In this document: positions 1-7,569 of the stretch, piece by piece
Layout of the letters: every line of letters starts with the position of its first letter
Position numbering within the stretch: the first letter of the stretch is position 1
Assembly: GCA_026122915.1 (NCBI GenBank)
Contig: JAGIXO010000034.1
Span: 1 to 15,930 of the forward strand
Origin: Candidatus Electronema nielsenii
Lineage (GTDB): Bacteria > Desulfobacterota > Desulfobulbia > Desulfobulbales > Desulfobulbaceae
Length of the DNA stretch: 15,930 bases
Direction: 5' to 3'
Notes under the pieces: generated by a model
Database searches by the model: none
The model's input: only the letters and a program-made list of their open reading frames with translations
What the model was told of the DNA's origin: nothing
Position numbers and translations under genes: made by a program

Positions 1-139
1 TGACCGCCTCTTCCAAGGCATGGCGGTCAAAGGGATTCATGATCGCAGCCACGCCTTCGCGGGCCAAGGTATTGGTCTTAGGATCAAGGCGCACATCCTT
101 GGCATCTGGCACCTGCTTGATGCAGACGATGATCTTCAT
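1..139 (-). CDS. etfB: Electron transfer flavoprotein beta subunit, N-terminal part (runs off window)
   Basis: Only the first 46 codons lie in the window; the gene continues beyond position 1. The translation begins MKIIVCIKQVPDAKDVRLD and continues through NPFDRHALEEAV, the typical N-terminus of EtfB/FixA, the AMP-binding subunit of the ETF heterodimer. ETF carries electrons from acyl-CoA dehydrogenases to the respiratory chain, in the cytoplasm. The ATG at 139 overlaps the stop codon of the upstream acyl-CoA dehydrogenase as ATGA, so the two are probably translationally coupled and work together: dehydrogenase passes electrons to ETF. An etfA gene would be expected further on, outside the window. 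The family assignment is secure; which paralogue this is cannot be told from the fragment. Confidence 0.93.
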   Translation of the reverse strand, partial: MKIIVCIKQVPDAKDVRLDPKTNTLAREGVAAIMNPFDRHALEEAV

Positions 140-1284
140 GCGTATTCCCGGTTCAGTTCCTGGCCAATCACATTGCGCTGAATCTGGTTGGTGCCTTCGT
201 AAATTTGCAGTATCTTGGCATCGCGCATCATCTTCTCAACCGGATATTCCTTCATGTAGCCGTAACCGCCCATGACCTGCACCGCATCTGTCGTCACCTT
301 CATGGCTGCATCCGTGGCAAAGACCTTGCACATGGACGATATCTTGCTTGCGTCCTCTGGATGCGCGTCAATATGCCGGGCCGCGCCATAGACCAAGCCC
401 CGCGCCGCCTCGGTCTGAATGGCCATGTCCGCGAGCATGTGCTGCACCGCTTGGAAACTGATGATCGGCTTGCCGAACTGCACACGCTGCTTGGCATAGC
501 GTGCCGCTTCGTCGAGCGCCGCCTGCGCCAAGCCCACGCCCAAGCTGGCAATGCCGGGCCGCGACACATCCAAGGTCTTCATCACGGTGATAAAGCCGTG
601 GCCCTTTCTGCCGATCAGCCTGTCCTTGGGAATACGGCAATCCTTCATCACCAGCTCGCGCGTGGATGAGGCGCGGATGCCCATCTTGTTTTCCTTCTTG
701 CCATACGAAAAGCCGGGGTCGCCGTCTTCCACCACAAACATGGAGGCTCCGCGAATGCCTTTCTCCGGGTTGGTCAGGGCAATGACCGAGTAAATCTTGG
801 CCTCGCCGCCGTTGGTGATCCACTGTTTGGTGCCGTTCAATATCCAGCAGTCGCCGCCGTCAACAGCGGTGGTTCGGATGCCCGCCGCATCCGAACCGGC
901 GTTGGATTCCGTCAGGCCAAAGGCGGCCCAGTGCTTGCCCTCAGCCACGCTTGGCAGATATTTGCGCTTCTGCTCCTCGCTGCCGGAAATCAGGATCGGC
1001 AGAATGCCAAGGCCGCAGGCGGCAAAGCTGGTCGCCACGCCGACGCAGCCGCGCGCCAGCTCCTCCAGAGCCAGCACGATATCAAAGGCACCAGTGCCCA
1101 TGCCGCCATAAGCTTCCGGCACCAGCACGGCGAAGAGATCAGCTTTGGCGATGTCGCGCAGCAGCTCGGCGGCGAACTCGTCGCGCTCATCCAGCTCGGC
1201 CCGCTTGGGAATGATCTTCTCCTCAGCAAGTTGCCGGGCCGTCTCCTTGATCATCCGCTGCTCTTCAGTCAAAAAATAATCCAC
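136..1284 (-). CDS. Acyl-CoA dehydrogenase (short-chain/butyryl-CoA type)
   Basis: FAD enzyme that makes the alpha-beta double bond in acyl-CoA and passes electrons to ETF. The 382 residues match the family's usual length of about 380. Family motifs appear in order: FGLTESNAGSD near residue 125, which contacts flavin and substrate; ILNGTKQWITNG shortly after; VMGGYGYMKEYPVEKMMRDAK near the C-terminus; and IYEGTNQIQRN, whose Glu at about 363 is in the position of the catalytic base of short-chain and butyryl-CoA dehydrogenases. The start is a GTG at 1284 with AGGAGA about 6 nt upstream; translation from there gives MDYFLTEEQRMIKETAR, the usual N-terminal helix. The stop overlaps the etfB ATG by 4 bp. 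Chain-length specificity cannot be read from sequence alone. Confidence 0.95.
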   Translation of the reverse strand: MDYFLTEEQRMIKETARQLAEEKIIPKRAELDERDEFAAELLRDIAKADLFAVLVPEAYGGMGTGAFDIVLALEELARGCVGVATSFAACGLGILPILISGSEEQKRKYLPSVAEGKHWAAFGLTESNAGSDAAGIRTTAVDGGDCWILNGTKQWITNGGEAKIYSVIALTNPEKGIRGASMFVVEDGDPGFSYGKKENKMGIRASSTRELVMKDCRIPKDRLIGRKGHGFITVMKTLDVSRPGIASLGVGLAQAALDEAARYAKQRVQFGKPIISFQAVQHMLADMAIQTEAARGLVYGAARHIDAHPEDASKISSMCKVFATDAAMKVTTDAVQVMGGYGYMKEYPVEKMMRDAKILQIYEGTNQIQRNVIGQELNREYA

Positions 1285-1316
1285 CGTGTTCTCCTGTGCT
1301 CACAACTGTCTGCTGT

Positions 1317-1512
1317 CCATGGGCATTAAACTTTTTCATCTATGCACATGGGTGAATCTGATCTAAGCACATAGGCCGATCTCATCTATGTACATAGGTG
1401 AACGCCATCTATGTGCTTAGACGAGAGCGGCCTAAGCACATAGTTCTCTCTCGTTCATGTACATGAAACTTTTCCGCTCATGTGCTATAAACTTTTTTCT
1501 CTAAGCACGTTC
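1317..1512. repeat. Array 1: nine degenerate 12-bp palindromes at exact 23-bp period
   Basis: The 263-bp gap between fabH and the acyl-CoA dehydrogenase holds a periodic array. Units start at 1317, 1340, 1363, 1386, 1409, 1432, 1455, 1478 and 1501, a step of exactly 23 bp every time. They read CCATGGGCATTA, CTATGCACATGG, CTAAGCACATAG, CTATGTACATAG, CTATGTGCTTAG, CTAAGCACATAG, TCATGTACATGA, TCATGTGCTATA and CTAAGCACGTTC. The fourth and seventh are perfect 12-bp palindromes. Several others are near-palindromes, and variants appear in both orientations (CTAAGCACATAG and CTATGTGCTTAG are reverse complements). The 11-nt spacers vary, but three begin AACTTTT. The outermost units are weakest. There is no loop between the palindrome arms, so the symmetry looks like dimeric protein-binding sites on DNA rather than RNA hairpins. 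I do not know this element. Confidence 0.85.
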
Positions 1513-1547
1513 GGGTAAAAAGCGACCGCGCATCCCAGCCCTTTTTG

Positions 1548-2522
1548 CTACCATTCCAGCAGCATCGAACCCCAAGTGAAGCCGCCGCCGAACGAGCAGA
1601 GCAGCAGCTTGTCGCCGCGATGCAACCGCCCTTCGCGCACCGCCTCATCCAAGGCGATGGGAATGCTCGCTGCCGAGGTGTTGCCGTATTTGTCCACGTT
1701 ACAGAAAATCTGGCTGGGCTGCGCGCCAAGACGTTCGGCGAGATTGTCCAAGATGCGGATGTTGGCCTGGTGCGGAATGATCAGTGAAATGTCCTGAAGA
1801 GCAAGCTGCTGCTGGGTAAGCAGCTCCGTGACCGCGTTTTCCATTGCCCGAACAGCGTATTTGAACACCTCGCGGCCTTCCATCTGGATAAAGCAGCCTT
1901 TGCTTTCCGGGATGATCAAGTCAGCGTTGCGGCTGGCCGGGCTGTCCATGCAGAGCAATTTCCACAGACTGCCGTCCGAATACAGGCGGCTGCCGATGAT
2001 GCCCCGCTCCTCTGCGCTGCCAACCACGCAGGCTCCGGCACCGTCGCCGAAGAGAATGCAGGTGTTGCGGTCTTCCCAATCAACTCGCGCAGATAAGGTC
2101 TCTGAGCCGATCACCAGCACCTTCATATTCGGATCAGCGGCCACGTATTTCCGCGCCACATCTAAGGCGTAGAGAAAGCCGGAGCAGGCCGCGTTCAGGT
2201 CAAAGGCGAAGGCGTTGGCCGCGCCAAGCTCAGTCTGCACAAAGCAGGCGCAGGATGGCATGAGCATGTGCGGGCTGATGGTGGCGACAATGATCAGGCC
2301 GATTTCTTGGGCGCTGACGCTGGCAGCTTCCAGTGCTTGCAGAGCCGCGCGGGAAGCAAGCTGATAGTTCTGCTCGTTCTCGCCAGCAATGCGCCGGGTG
2401 CGGATGCCGGTGCGAGCAGTAATCCACTCGTCCGAGGTCTCGACCATCTGCTCCAGCTCGGCGTTGGTCAGTGCCCGTTCAGGCAGACAAGAGCCGGTAC
2501 CCAGCACTGCTGCCCGCATCAT
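1548..2522 (-). CDS. fabH: Beta-ketoacyl-ACP synthase III
   Basis: Condenses acetyl-CoA (or another acyl-CoA primer) with malonyl-ACP to start type II fatty acid synthesis in the cytoplasm. From the chosen ATG at 2522 the protein is 324 residues, close to the usual 317-330. The Cys-His-Asn triad is visible: Cys113 in NAACSGF, His251 in IIPHQANIRIL and Asn281 in YGNTSAASIP. The conserved TSDEWITARTGIRTRRI near residue 29 and the C-terminal FGGGFTWGSMLLEW are also present. The frame is open further upstream, but those residues do not resemble FabH and overlap plsX. The ATG at 2522 (or the adjacent ATG at 2519) gives the normal N-terminus, and its ATGA overlaps the plsX stop, implying coupling. 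It is the last gene of the DUF177-rpmF-plsX-fabH operon; array 1 begins about 35 bp after its stop. Confidence 0.96.
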   Translation of the reverse strand: MMRAAVLGTGSCLPERALTNAELEQMVETSDEWITARTGIRTRRIAGENEQNYQLASRAALQALEAASVSAQEIGLIIVATISPHMLMPSCACFVQTELGAANAFAFDLNAACSGFLYALDVARKYVAADPNMKVLVIGSETLSARVDWEDRNTCILFGDGAGACVVGSAEERGIIGSRLYSDGSLWKLLCMDSPASRNADLIIPESKGCFIQMEGREVFKYAVRAMENAVTELLTQQQLALQDISLIIPHQANIRILDNLAERLGAQPSQIFCNVDKYGNTSAASIPIALDEAVREGRLHRGDKLLLCSFGGGFTWGSMLLEW

Positions 2523-3526
2523 ACCTGCACCGCTTCCTGCTGGAGATGACGGGTGATGGCCGCATTGACCTGGCATTCTGCCATCTTAGCTGCTTCCTTG
2601 ATGGCATTGCGGATGGCAACTGCGGAGGAGGTGCCGTGGCAGATGATGCCCACCCCGTTGATGCCGAGCAGGGGCGCACCGCCGTATTCGGCGTAATCCA
2701 CCCGCTTGCGGAAGGCACGGAAGGCCGGGCGGATGAAGAAGGAGGCGAGGCTGGCTCCCAAGGACTTCTTAATCTCAGTCTTGAGCATCTGCTGAATCGC
2801 TTCGGCCAGCCCTTCACTGATCTTCAGAACGATGTTGCCGACAAAGCCGTCACAGACCACCACGTCCACGTCGCCGCTGAAGACATCGCGGCCTTCGACG
2901 TTGCCGATAAAGTTCAGGCTGCTCGCCTTGAGCAGGTCGTAGGCTTCCTTTACTGCCGCGTTGCCCTTGCCTGGCTCTTCACCAATGCTGAGAAGACCAA
3001 CGCGGGGCTTGGCCCGGTTCAGCAGCAGCTCAGAGCAGGACGAGGCCATGACCGCGAATTGATAGAGATGCTGCGGGCGGCAATCGACGTTGGCACCAAT
3101 ATCTGTCACCAACACAGGCTCTTTGAGGGTCGGAAAGACACTGGCAATACTGGGTCGGGAGATGCCCTTCAGTCGTCCAAGCTGAAGGATAGCGGCAGTC
3201 ATGGTTGCGCCGGAATGACCAGCGGACACTAAGGCATCCGCCTGGCCCTTTTTGACCAAGTCAAAGCCGACCATAACCGTGGAGTCCTTTTTCCGGCGCA
3301 CTGATTCCACCGCCTCTTCATCCATTGATACCGTCTGCGGCGCATGGATGATGGACAGGCGCGGATCAGCATCCTTGCCCCGACGGGCAAGCTCTTTGCG
3401 GAGCTGCTCCTCTGGGCCGAGCAGCAGCACCTCAATGCCCGGATACTGCTCAACCGCTTGGACAGCACCGTCCAGCAGCGGCCCGCAACCCCGGTCGCCG
3501 CCCATCGCGTCAAGGGCTATTCTCAC
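2519..3526 (-). CDS. plsX: Phosphate acyltransferase PlsX
   Basis: Converts acyl-ACP plus phosphate to acyl-phosphate, the acyl donor used by PlsY to begin phospholipid synthesis; a peripheral membrane enzyme. The 335 residues are full length. Family signatures are MRIALDAMGGDRG at the start, SAGHSGATMTAAILQLGRL around residues 101-120, VLVTDIGANVDCRP, LLSIGEEPGKGN, DGFVGNIVLKISEG and YAEYGGAPLLGINGV. The start is a GTG at 3526, seven bases after the last base of the rpmF stop codon, with no recognisable Shine-Dalgarno sequence (upstream reads TAAGCCGCT). Translation is therefore probably coupled to rpmF. Its TGA overlaps the fabH start. The gene order DUF177-rpmF-plsX-fabH is widely conserved in bacteria and supports all four assignments. 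Confidence 0.96.
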   Translation of the reverse strand: MRIALDAMGGDRGCGPLLDGAVQAVEQYPGIEVLLLGPEEQLRKELARRGKDADPRLSIIHAPQTVSMDEEAVESVRRKKDSTVMVGFDLVKKGQADALVSAGHSGATMTAAILQLGRLKGISRPSIASVFPTLKEPVLVTDIGANVDCRPQHLYQFAVMASSCSELLLNRAKPRVGLLSIGEEPGKGNAAVKEAYDLLKASSLNFIGNVEGRDVFSGDVDVVVCDGFVGNIVLKISEGLAEAIQQMLKTEIKKSLGASLASFFIRPAFRAFRKRVDYAEYGGAPLLGINGVGIICHGTSSAVAIRNAIKEAAKMAECQVNAAITRHLQQEAVQV

Positions 3527-3532
3527 AGCGGC

Positions 3533-3721
3533 TTACGCCAGCTCGTCGCCCAGCTGATAAATGGTTTTGCCTTTGTACTTGCCACAACCAGAGCAAAGCT
3601 GATGCGGCATCTTCGGCTCGTCGCAATTCGGGCAACGACCTACGGAAGGGGCGGTGAGGAAATCATGCGCTCTCCGCTTGTGGGTGCGTGAATAGGAATG
3701 TCTTCTTTTAGGTAAGGCCAT
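3533..3721 (-). CDS. rpmF: 50S ribosomal protein bL32
   Basis: Structural protein of the large ribosomal subunit, 62 residues. The start MALPKRRHSYSRTHKRRAHD is the family N-terminus. It is followed by a four-cysteine zinc ribbon: Cys30 and Cys33 (CPNC), Cys43 and Cys46 (CSGC). So this is the zinc-binding form of bL32. The ATG at 3721 is preceded by AAGGAGA at a suitable distance. An upstream in-frame ATG would add eight residues that do not belong to the family. It lies 56 bp after the DUF177 gene and just before plsX, in the conserved ribosome/lipid operon. Confidence 0.96.
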   Translation of the reverse strand: MALPKRRHSYSRTHKRRAHDFLTAPSVGRCPNCDEPKMPHQLCSGCGKYKGKTIYQLGDELA

Positions 3722-3777
3722 TTGTCTTCTCCTTGAACAGTGCATCTCCGCCCTAACACAGGACAGGATGGATTATA

Positions 3778-4293
3778 TTATCTTTTCTTCAACGCCGCCA
3801 ATGCGGCAAACGGGGAATTCTTTACCTCAGATGAACAGGTGCAGCCGCTGGAATTCAGATCAGCACCACAGTGCGTGCAGAGACCTCGACATTCTGGCGA
3901 ACAGACCTGCTTAATCGGCAAGCTGAGATACAACTGCTGCCGGAGAATGTCTTCCAGATCAGCGATTGGTTCATCAACCTGCACCACATCAAAGTCAGCA
4001 GCTGTGCATTCCAGCTCTTTGACCTTCCAGTTAGCTTCATCTGGCACTTCCAGCACTAACTGAAAGGCGGCATTTACAGCAAAGTCGTAGTCGCGCAGGC
4101 AACAGTCGCAGGTCAGGCGCACAACAGTGCGCAGGAAGCCCTCCACTTCAGCCCGGCTCTCACCTTTGTACTGAAGATTCAGCTCTGCCTGTACCGGAGC
4201 CGTTCGCAGCAAGCCAGTCTCTGCCAGCCAAGCATCGTCGCTGATTGTGTAGTGACTGCCAGTTTTGGGAATCTCTGCAAATGGAACGTTCAT
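3778..4293 (-). CDS. DUF177 (YceD-type) protein
   Basis: Member of the DUF177/YceD family that commonly precedes rpmF; plant homologues are linked to 23S rRNA accumulation, and the bacterial role is not settled. From the ATG at 4293 it has 171 residues, matching the about 173 of E. coli YceD. Visible features are a central CDCCLRDY cysteine cluster near residue 62 and a C-terminal CSPECRGLCTHCGADLN with a further CTCSS, consistent with a cysteine-rich metal site. The start MNVPFAEIPKTGSHY was chosen because AAGGTG lies 7 nt before it; the longer open frame adds 12 non-family residues. As the first gene after the promoter at 4341-4370 it leads the operon that ends with fabH. Confidence 0.88.
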   Translation of the reverse strand: MNVPFAEIPKTGSHYTISDDAWLAETGLLRTAPVQAELNLQYKGESRAEVEGFLRTVVRLTCDCCLRDYDFAVNAAFQLVLEVPDEANWKVKELECTAADFDVVQVDEPIADLEDILRQQLYLSLPIKQVCSPECRGLCTHCGADLNSSGCTCSSEVKNSPFAALAALKKR

Positions 4294-4340
4294 GCTCTGA
4301 CACCTTATCGGCACACTGCTGCGGGACACTAAAAAGTAAA

Positions 4341-4370
4341 ATCATACACAAAAAAGCCTGCTCATGCCAA
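4341..4370 (-). promoter_or_regulatory. Sigma70-type promoter for the DUF177-rpmF-plsX-fabH operon
   Basis: On the minus strand, TTGGCA (4370-4365) and TATGAT (4346-4341) are separated by 18 bp. This puts a start site roughly 40-45 bp upstream of the DUF177 ATG. It is a good match to consensus in an AT-rich stretch of the 216-bp divergent intergenic region. Prediction only. Confidence 0.6.
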
Positions 4371-4423
4371 GAAAAAAAGCGCAACCCGGCATAAATGGCT
4401 CTGCATAGCCGATGTTTTTCTGT

Positions 4424-4452
4424 TTGCCAGAGGGCCTATATGTCGCTAAGAT
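4424..4452 (+). promoter_or_regulatory. Candidate sigma70-type promoter for the DUF294/exonuclease pair
   Basis: TTGCCA (4424-4429) and TAAGAT (4447-4452) are spaced by 17 bp, about 57 bp before the ATG at 4510. The gene also has CAGGAGAG shortly before its start. The match to consensus is moderate. The rest of the divergent region 4294-4509 shows nothing else I can name. Confidence 0.45.
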
Positions 4453-4509
4453 AGCCATGATCAGGCTGCATCAGCCGTCCAACACCTGTCCGCTTCAGGA
4501 GAGAGAACC

Positions 4510-6435
4510 ATGAAAGGCACTACGCATTCCGCAGCCCCGGCAGTTGTGGCCGAATTTCTCGGCAAGATCATGCCGTTCAAGGAATTGGCCCCTGAGATCA
4601 TTGATCAGGTGGCCCGTAAGGTGAAAATGGACTTCTTTCCCAAGGGCGCACGGCTGCTCGAAGCGGGCAAGAGCGAGATCAAACACCTGCATCTGATCCA
4701 GAAAGGTGGGGTGAAGTGCTTCATCGTTGATGACGAGGGCGCGGTCACGCTCAAAGACTACCGGGGCGAGGGCGACTGCATCGGCGCGCTCGGCATCATT
4801 CGCGGCACCTTGGCCAATCTGGACGTGGAGATGGTGGAGGACACCTTCTGCTTTCTTCTGCCGAGAGCGGTTTTCCTTGAGCTGATCAGCAGCCAGCCCG
4901 GATTTTCTCAATACTACCTGAAGAGCTTCTCGGAAAAGATTGTGGCCACCGCCTACAGCGAGCTGCGCCACCACCGGGTGGGCCGGAGCAGCGACAGCAG
5001 CCTGCATCTCTTCGCTATTCAGGTGGGCGACATCATCCGGCAGGCTCCACGCACCATCGCGGCGGACGCAAGCATCCGCCAGGCCGCCGCCAAGATGGCC
5101 GAGTTCCGGGTGGCCTCCCTGCTGATCCATGAACCGGGCGATGAGGAACAAATCATCGGCATTGTCACGGACCGTGACCTGCGCAACAAGGTCTTAGCAC
5201 CGGGCCGCGATTATAATGAGCCAATCCGGGCGGTGATGTCCTCGCCGGTGGCCACTGTGCTGTCGCAGGCCACCTGTTTTGATGCCCTGCTCAGGATGAT
5301 GTCCGGCTCCACGCATCATTTAGCCGTGGAGCAAAAGGATAAAATCATCGGCGTGATCACCTCACACGACATCGCCTTGCTGCAAGGCCATGCGCCCTAT
5401 TCTTTATTTAAGGAAATTGGCAAACAGCAGCGCATTGAGGGCCTATATCCGCTCTCGCGCAAGATTCCAGAGATGATTCGCAACCTGATTAAGGAAGGAG
5501 CTAGGGCCGGACACATCGCCCGGATGATCGCCATCCTCAACGATCAGATTTTAGCGCGGCTGCTCACCCTGTTAGAGGAAGAGCTGGGGCCGCCGCCGGT
5601 CGCGTACTGCTGGCTGCTGATGGGTTCCGAGGGTCGGCGGGAGCAGACCTTCCGCACAGACCAAGACAACGCCATTTTGTACGAAGACCCGGCAGATGCA
5701 GCGCATGGCAAGGCGGCGGAAGCATATTTTTCCCGCTTGGCAGAGAAGGCGATTGATCATTTAGTGCGGTGCGGCTACCCGCTGTGTCCCGGCGAGATCA
5801 TGGCGAGAAACCCGAAATGGCGGCAGTCGCTCTCGGCCTGGAAACAATGCTTCAGCGACTGGGCTGCCACGCCTGCGCCAGAGGAAGTGCTGAACGCCAC
5901 CATCTTTTTTGACTTCCGGGCAGGCTTTGGCAAGACCGCGCTGGCGGACGAGCTGCGCCAGCACTTGCACACGCTGACCAAAAGCAGCGAGCTGTACCTG
6001 CTCCACTTGGCCCGGCAGTGCTTAGATGCCAAAACACCGCTCTCGTTCTTCAAAAACTTCATTGTCGAGAAGGACGGCGAGCACAAGAACAAGCTCGACA
6101 TCAAGGTGCAGGGCTTGACCCCCTTTGTCAATTTCGCCCGCATCCTCGCTTTGCGGCACGGCATCCGCGAGACAAACACCTTGGCCCGTCTGCATGTGCT
6201 CGGCAAAGAAGGCATTCTCAGCGAGGAATTGCAAGCGGCGGCGACCGATGCCTACGAGATGCAGATGCAGCTCCGGTTAGTGCATCAGCTCAATCAGCTT
6301 GAGGCGGACACACCGCCGGATAATCACATCGCGCCAGCGGATTTATCGGAGTTAGACAGAAGGATGCTCCGCGATGCCTTTGAGGTGATTGACCGGCTGC
6401 ACGGTGTGTTGAAAAGCCTGTTTCCTGCGCTATGA
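4510..6435 (+). CDS. cNMP-binding / CBS pair / DUF294 nucleotidyltransferase-like signalling protein
   Basis: A 641-residue cytoplasmic multi-domain regulator. Residues ~15-135 resemble a cyclic-nucleotide-binding (CAP_ED) domain, with KEL..EIIDQVA, FPKGARLLEAG and the GEGDCIGALG region. Residues ~172-290 form two CBS motifs (GIVTDRDLRN at 217-226; GVITSHDIAL at 281-290), which usually bind adenine nucleotides. Residues ~310-450 form the DUF294 domain with MGSEGRREQTFRTDQDNA at 371-388, matching the nucleotidyltransferase GS..RxE..DxD pattern (Asp384, Asp386). The rest matches the DUF294 C-terminal domain. Such proteins are often encoded near acetate uptake or activation genes and may be uridylyl-transferase-like, but activity is unproven. 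It overlaps the exonuclease gene by 4 bp and shares its promoter. Confidence 0.92.
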   Translation: MKGTTHSAAPAVVAEFLGKIMPFKELAPEIIDQVARKVKMDFFPKGARLLEAGKSEIKHLHLIQKGGVKCFIVDDEGAVTLKDYRGEGDCIGALGIIRGTLANLDVEMVEDTFCFLLPRAVFLELISSQPGFSQYYLKSFSEKIVATAYSELRHHRVGRSSDSSLHLFAIQVGDIIRQAPRTIAADASIRQAAAKMAEFRVASLLIHEPGDEEQIIGIVTDRDLRNKVLAPGRDYNEPIRAVMSSPVATVLSQATCFDALLRMMSGSTHHLAVEQKDKIIGVITSHDIALLQGHAPYSLFKEIGKQQRIEGLYPLSRKIPEMIRNLIKEGARAGHIARMIAILNDQILARLLTLLEEELGPPPVAYCWLLMGSEGRREQTFRTDQDNAILYEDPADAAHGKAAEAYFSRLAEKAIDHLVRCGYPLCPGEIMARNPKWRQSLSAWKQCFSDWAATPAPEEVLNATIFFDFRAGFGKTALADELRQHLHTLTKSSELYLLHLARQCLDAKTPLSFFKNFIVEKDGEHKNKLDIKVQGLTPFVNFARILALRHGIRETNTLARLHVLGKEGILSEELQAAATDAYEMQMQLRLVHQLNQLEADTPPDNHIAPADLSELDRRMLRDAFEVIDRLHGVLKSLFPAL

Positions 6436-7151
6436 GCCTGCTCAGTTATCTGCGGGAGCTGCTGGAGCGGCGCAAACCGCATCCCCTGCTGGTTGAGAAC
6501 CGCCGCCGCTTTGCTCAATTCGACCAAAACAGGCCGCTGACCGACTACAGCTTCGTGGTATTGGACACAGAATTGACCGGACTGAGCTACAAGGACGAAA
6601 TTATCTCCATTGGCGCGGTCAAGATCAGCAACATGCAGCTTGAGCTGGGTAATGTCTTTCATACGCTGGTGCGGCCCTTGAATCTCAAGCACAATCAGGC
6701 CACCTTTATCCATCAAATCACCCCGGATCAGCTCCGCGCCGCCCGTCCGATCAGAGACGTGCTGCCTGAGTTTGTCGAATTCTGCGGTGATGCCCTGCTG
6801 ATCGGCCATTTTCTGGAAATCGACATGGGTTATCTCAATCGGGCGACCAAAAAAGTGCTGGGCGGCACCTTGGCAAACCCGACAATTGACACGCTGCGCT
6901 TAGTCAAAGCCTATAAAGAGACCAGTTATGTCTGTGATTACGGCTACTGCGACCAATCATTGCCCTGCAACTTGAATGAGATCGCCGAAGAGTTCAATCT
7001 GCCGCGCTTCAAGGCACACAGCGCGCTCGAAGATGCCCTTCAGTGCGCCTATCTTTTCCTTTTTCTGGCAAAAAAATTGAACAATGGCCAGGTGCAAACC
7101 CTGCGCCAGCTCCATAATGTCGGTCAGCCGCTCCTGCTGCGCCAAAATTAG
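6432..7151 (+). CDS. DEDDh 3'-5' exonuclease (DNA polymerase III epsilon-like)
   Basis: Probable metal-dependent 3'-5' exonuclease of the DnaQ/RNase T superfamily, 239 residues. The DEDDh residues are visible: Asp45 and Glu47 in VVLDTELTG, Asp131 in GHFLEIDMGYLN, and His196 and Asp201 in KAHSALEDALQ. The fold is preceded by a ~38-residue basic N-terminal extension. The ATG overlaps the stop of the DUF294 gene (ATGA), indicating coupling. DUF294 proteins and an exonuclease of this type are frequent neighbours in proteobacterial acetate-uptake clusters, though their joint function is not known. It is unlikely to be the replicative epsilon subunit; substrate (DNA or RNA) is unknown. Confidence 0.88.
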   Translation: MSLLSYLRELLERRKPHPLLVENRRRFAQFDQNRPLTDYSFVVLDTELTGLSYKDEIISIGAVKISNMQLELGNVFHTLVRPLNLKHNQATFIHQITPDQLRAARPIRDVLPEFVEFCGDALLIGHFLEIDMGYLNRATKKVLGGTLANPTIDTLRLVKAYKETSYVCDYGYCDQSLPCNLNEIAEEFNLPRFKAHSALEDALQCAYLFLFLAKKLNNGQVQTLRQLHNVGQPLLLRQN

Positions 7152-7219
7152 CGCACAAAATACAAAAAAGAATAAGTCGCCATTTCTTTGCGGCAATTTT
7201 TTGCCCCTACAAGGTGGAC

Positions 7220-7431
7220 GATTTCGGTCGCTGACCGAAAAACGCATCTCAGAATACGCGGAACGTATGGCAAGGATACGATCAACGTATCCGGCGATAG
7301 GAAAAACGTATCTTGGGATACGTTGAACCGCCCCTGAGAGCCGTTGAACAGACCTTTGGGGCCGTTCATCGGCCAAAAACATCGGTTCAACGGCCCGGCG
7401 GGTCTGTTATTCGGATATGGAGGGCGGCCGA
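7220..7431. repeat. Array 2: degenerate 21-22 bp repeat built of inverted half-sites
   Basis: Within the 418-bp gap 7152-7569 a repeat recurs with starts at 7220, 7241, 7262, 7284, 7305, 7326, 7347, 7368, 7389 and 7410, steps of 21 or 22 bp. The best conserved units start AACGCATC, AACGTATG, AACGTATC and AACGTATC. Later units drift to AACCGCC, AACAGACC, ATCGGCC and AACGGCC. The half-site is often mirrored within or between units: TTTCGGTC-gct-GACCGAAA (7222-7240), ATACG-cggaa-CGTAT (7254-7268), GGATACG-atcaa-CGTATCC (7274-7292) and AACGTATC-ttgg-GATACGTT (7305-7324). Further on are GGCCG-ttcat-CGGCC (7360-7374) and a 10-bp inverted repeat GCCGTTGAAC/GTTCAACGGC (7340-7349 with 7385-7394). Unlike array 1, several arms have 3-5 nt loops and could fold in RNA. 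No open frame here looks real. Confidence 0.75.
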
Positions 7432-7501
7432 ATGGCTTGCAAACGCTTTTTAAAAGCAGAAAGGAGCAGAAGAATAGACGACATCTCCGCATGAAGACAG
7501 C

Positions 7502-7539
7502 GCAGGGCCAGACCTTCCGGCCTGCCCCTGCTTTTTTTT
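7502..7539 (+). terminator. Strong intrinsic terminator between array 2 and dapB
   Basis: GCAGGGCCAGACC (7502-7514), loop TTCC, and GGCCTGCCCCTGC (7519-7531) form a 13-bp stem with two mismatches, followed by eight T (7532-7539). It lies only 30 bp before the dapB ATG. It may end transcripts that read through array 2, or act as a leader attenuator for dapB; I saw no lysine-riboswitch-like structure or run of Lys codons. Confidence 0.8.
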
Positions 7540-7569
7540 ACACAACCTGCTGCTCAAGGAGGAACAGGA

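Noticed and set aside
205..1329. Plus-strand open frames opposite the acyl-CoA dehydrogenase
   Set aside because: They lie opposite a fully convincing gene, have no family-like sequence and are typical high-GC shadow frames.
1317..1512. Array 1 as a CRISPR array
   Set aside because: The repeats are only 12 bp and degenerate, the spacers are 11 nt, and no cas gene is present.
4495..5151. 218-codon minus-strand open frame opposite the DUF294 gene
   Set aside because: Antisense shadow of a well-supported multi-domain gene, with no motif of its own.
7440..7569. Lysine riboswitch ahead of dapB
   Set aside because: The leader is too short for the multi-helix L-box and only the terminator hairpin is visible.
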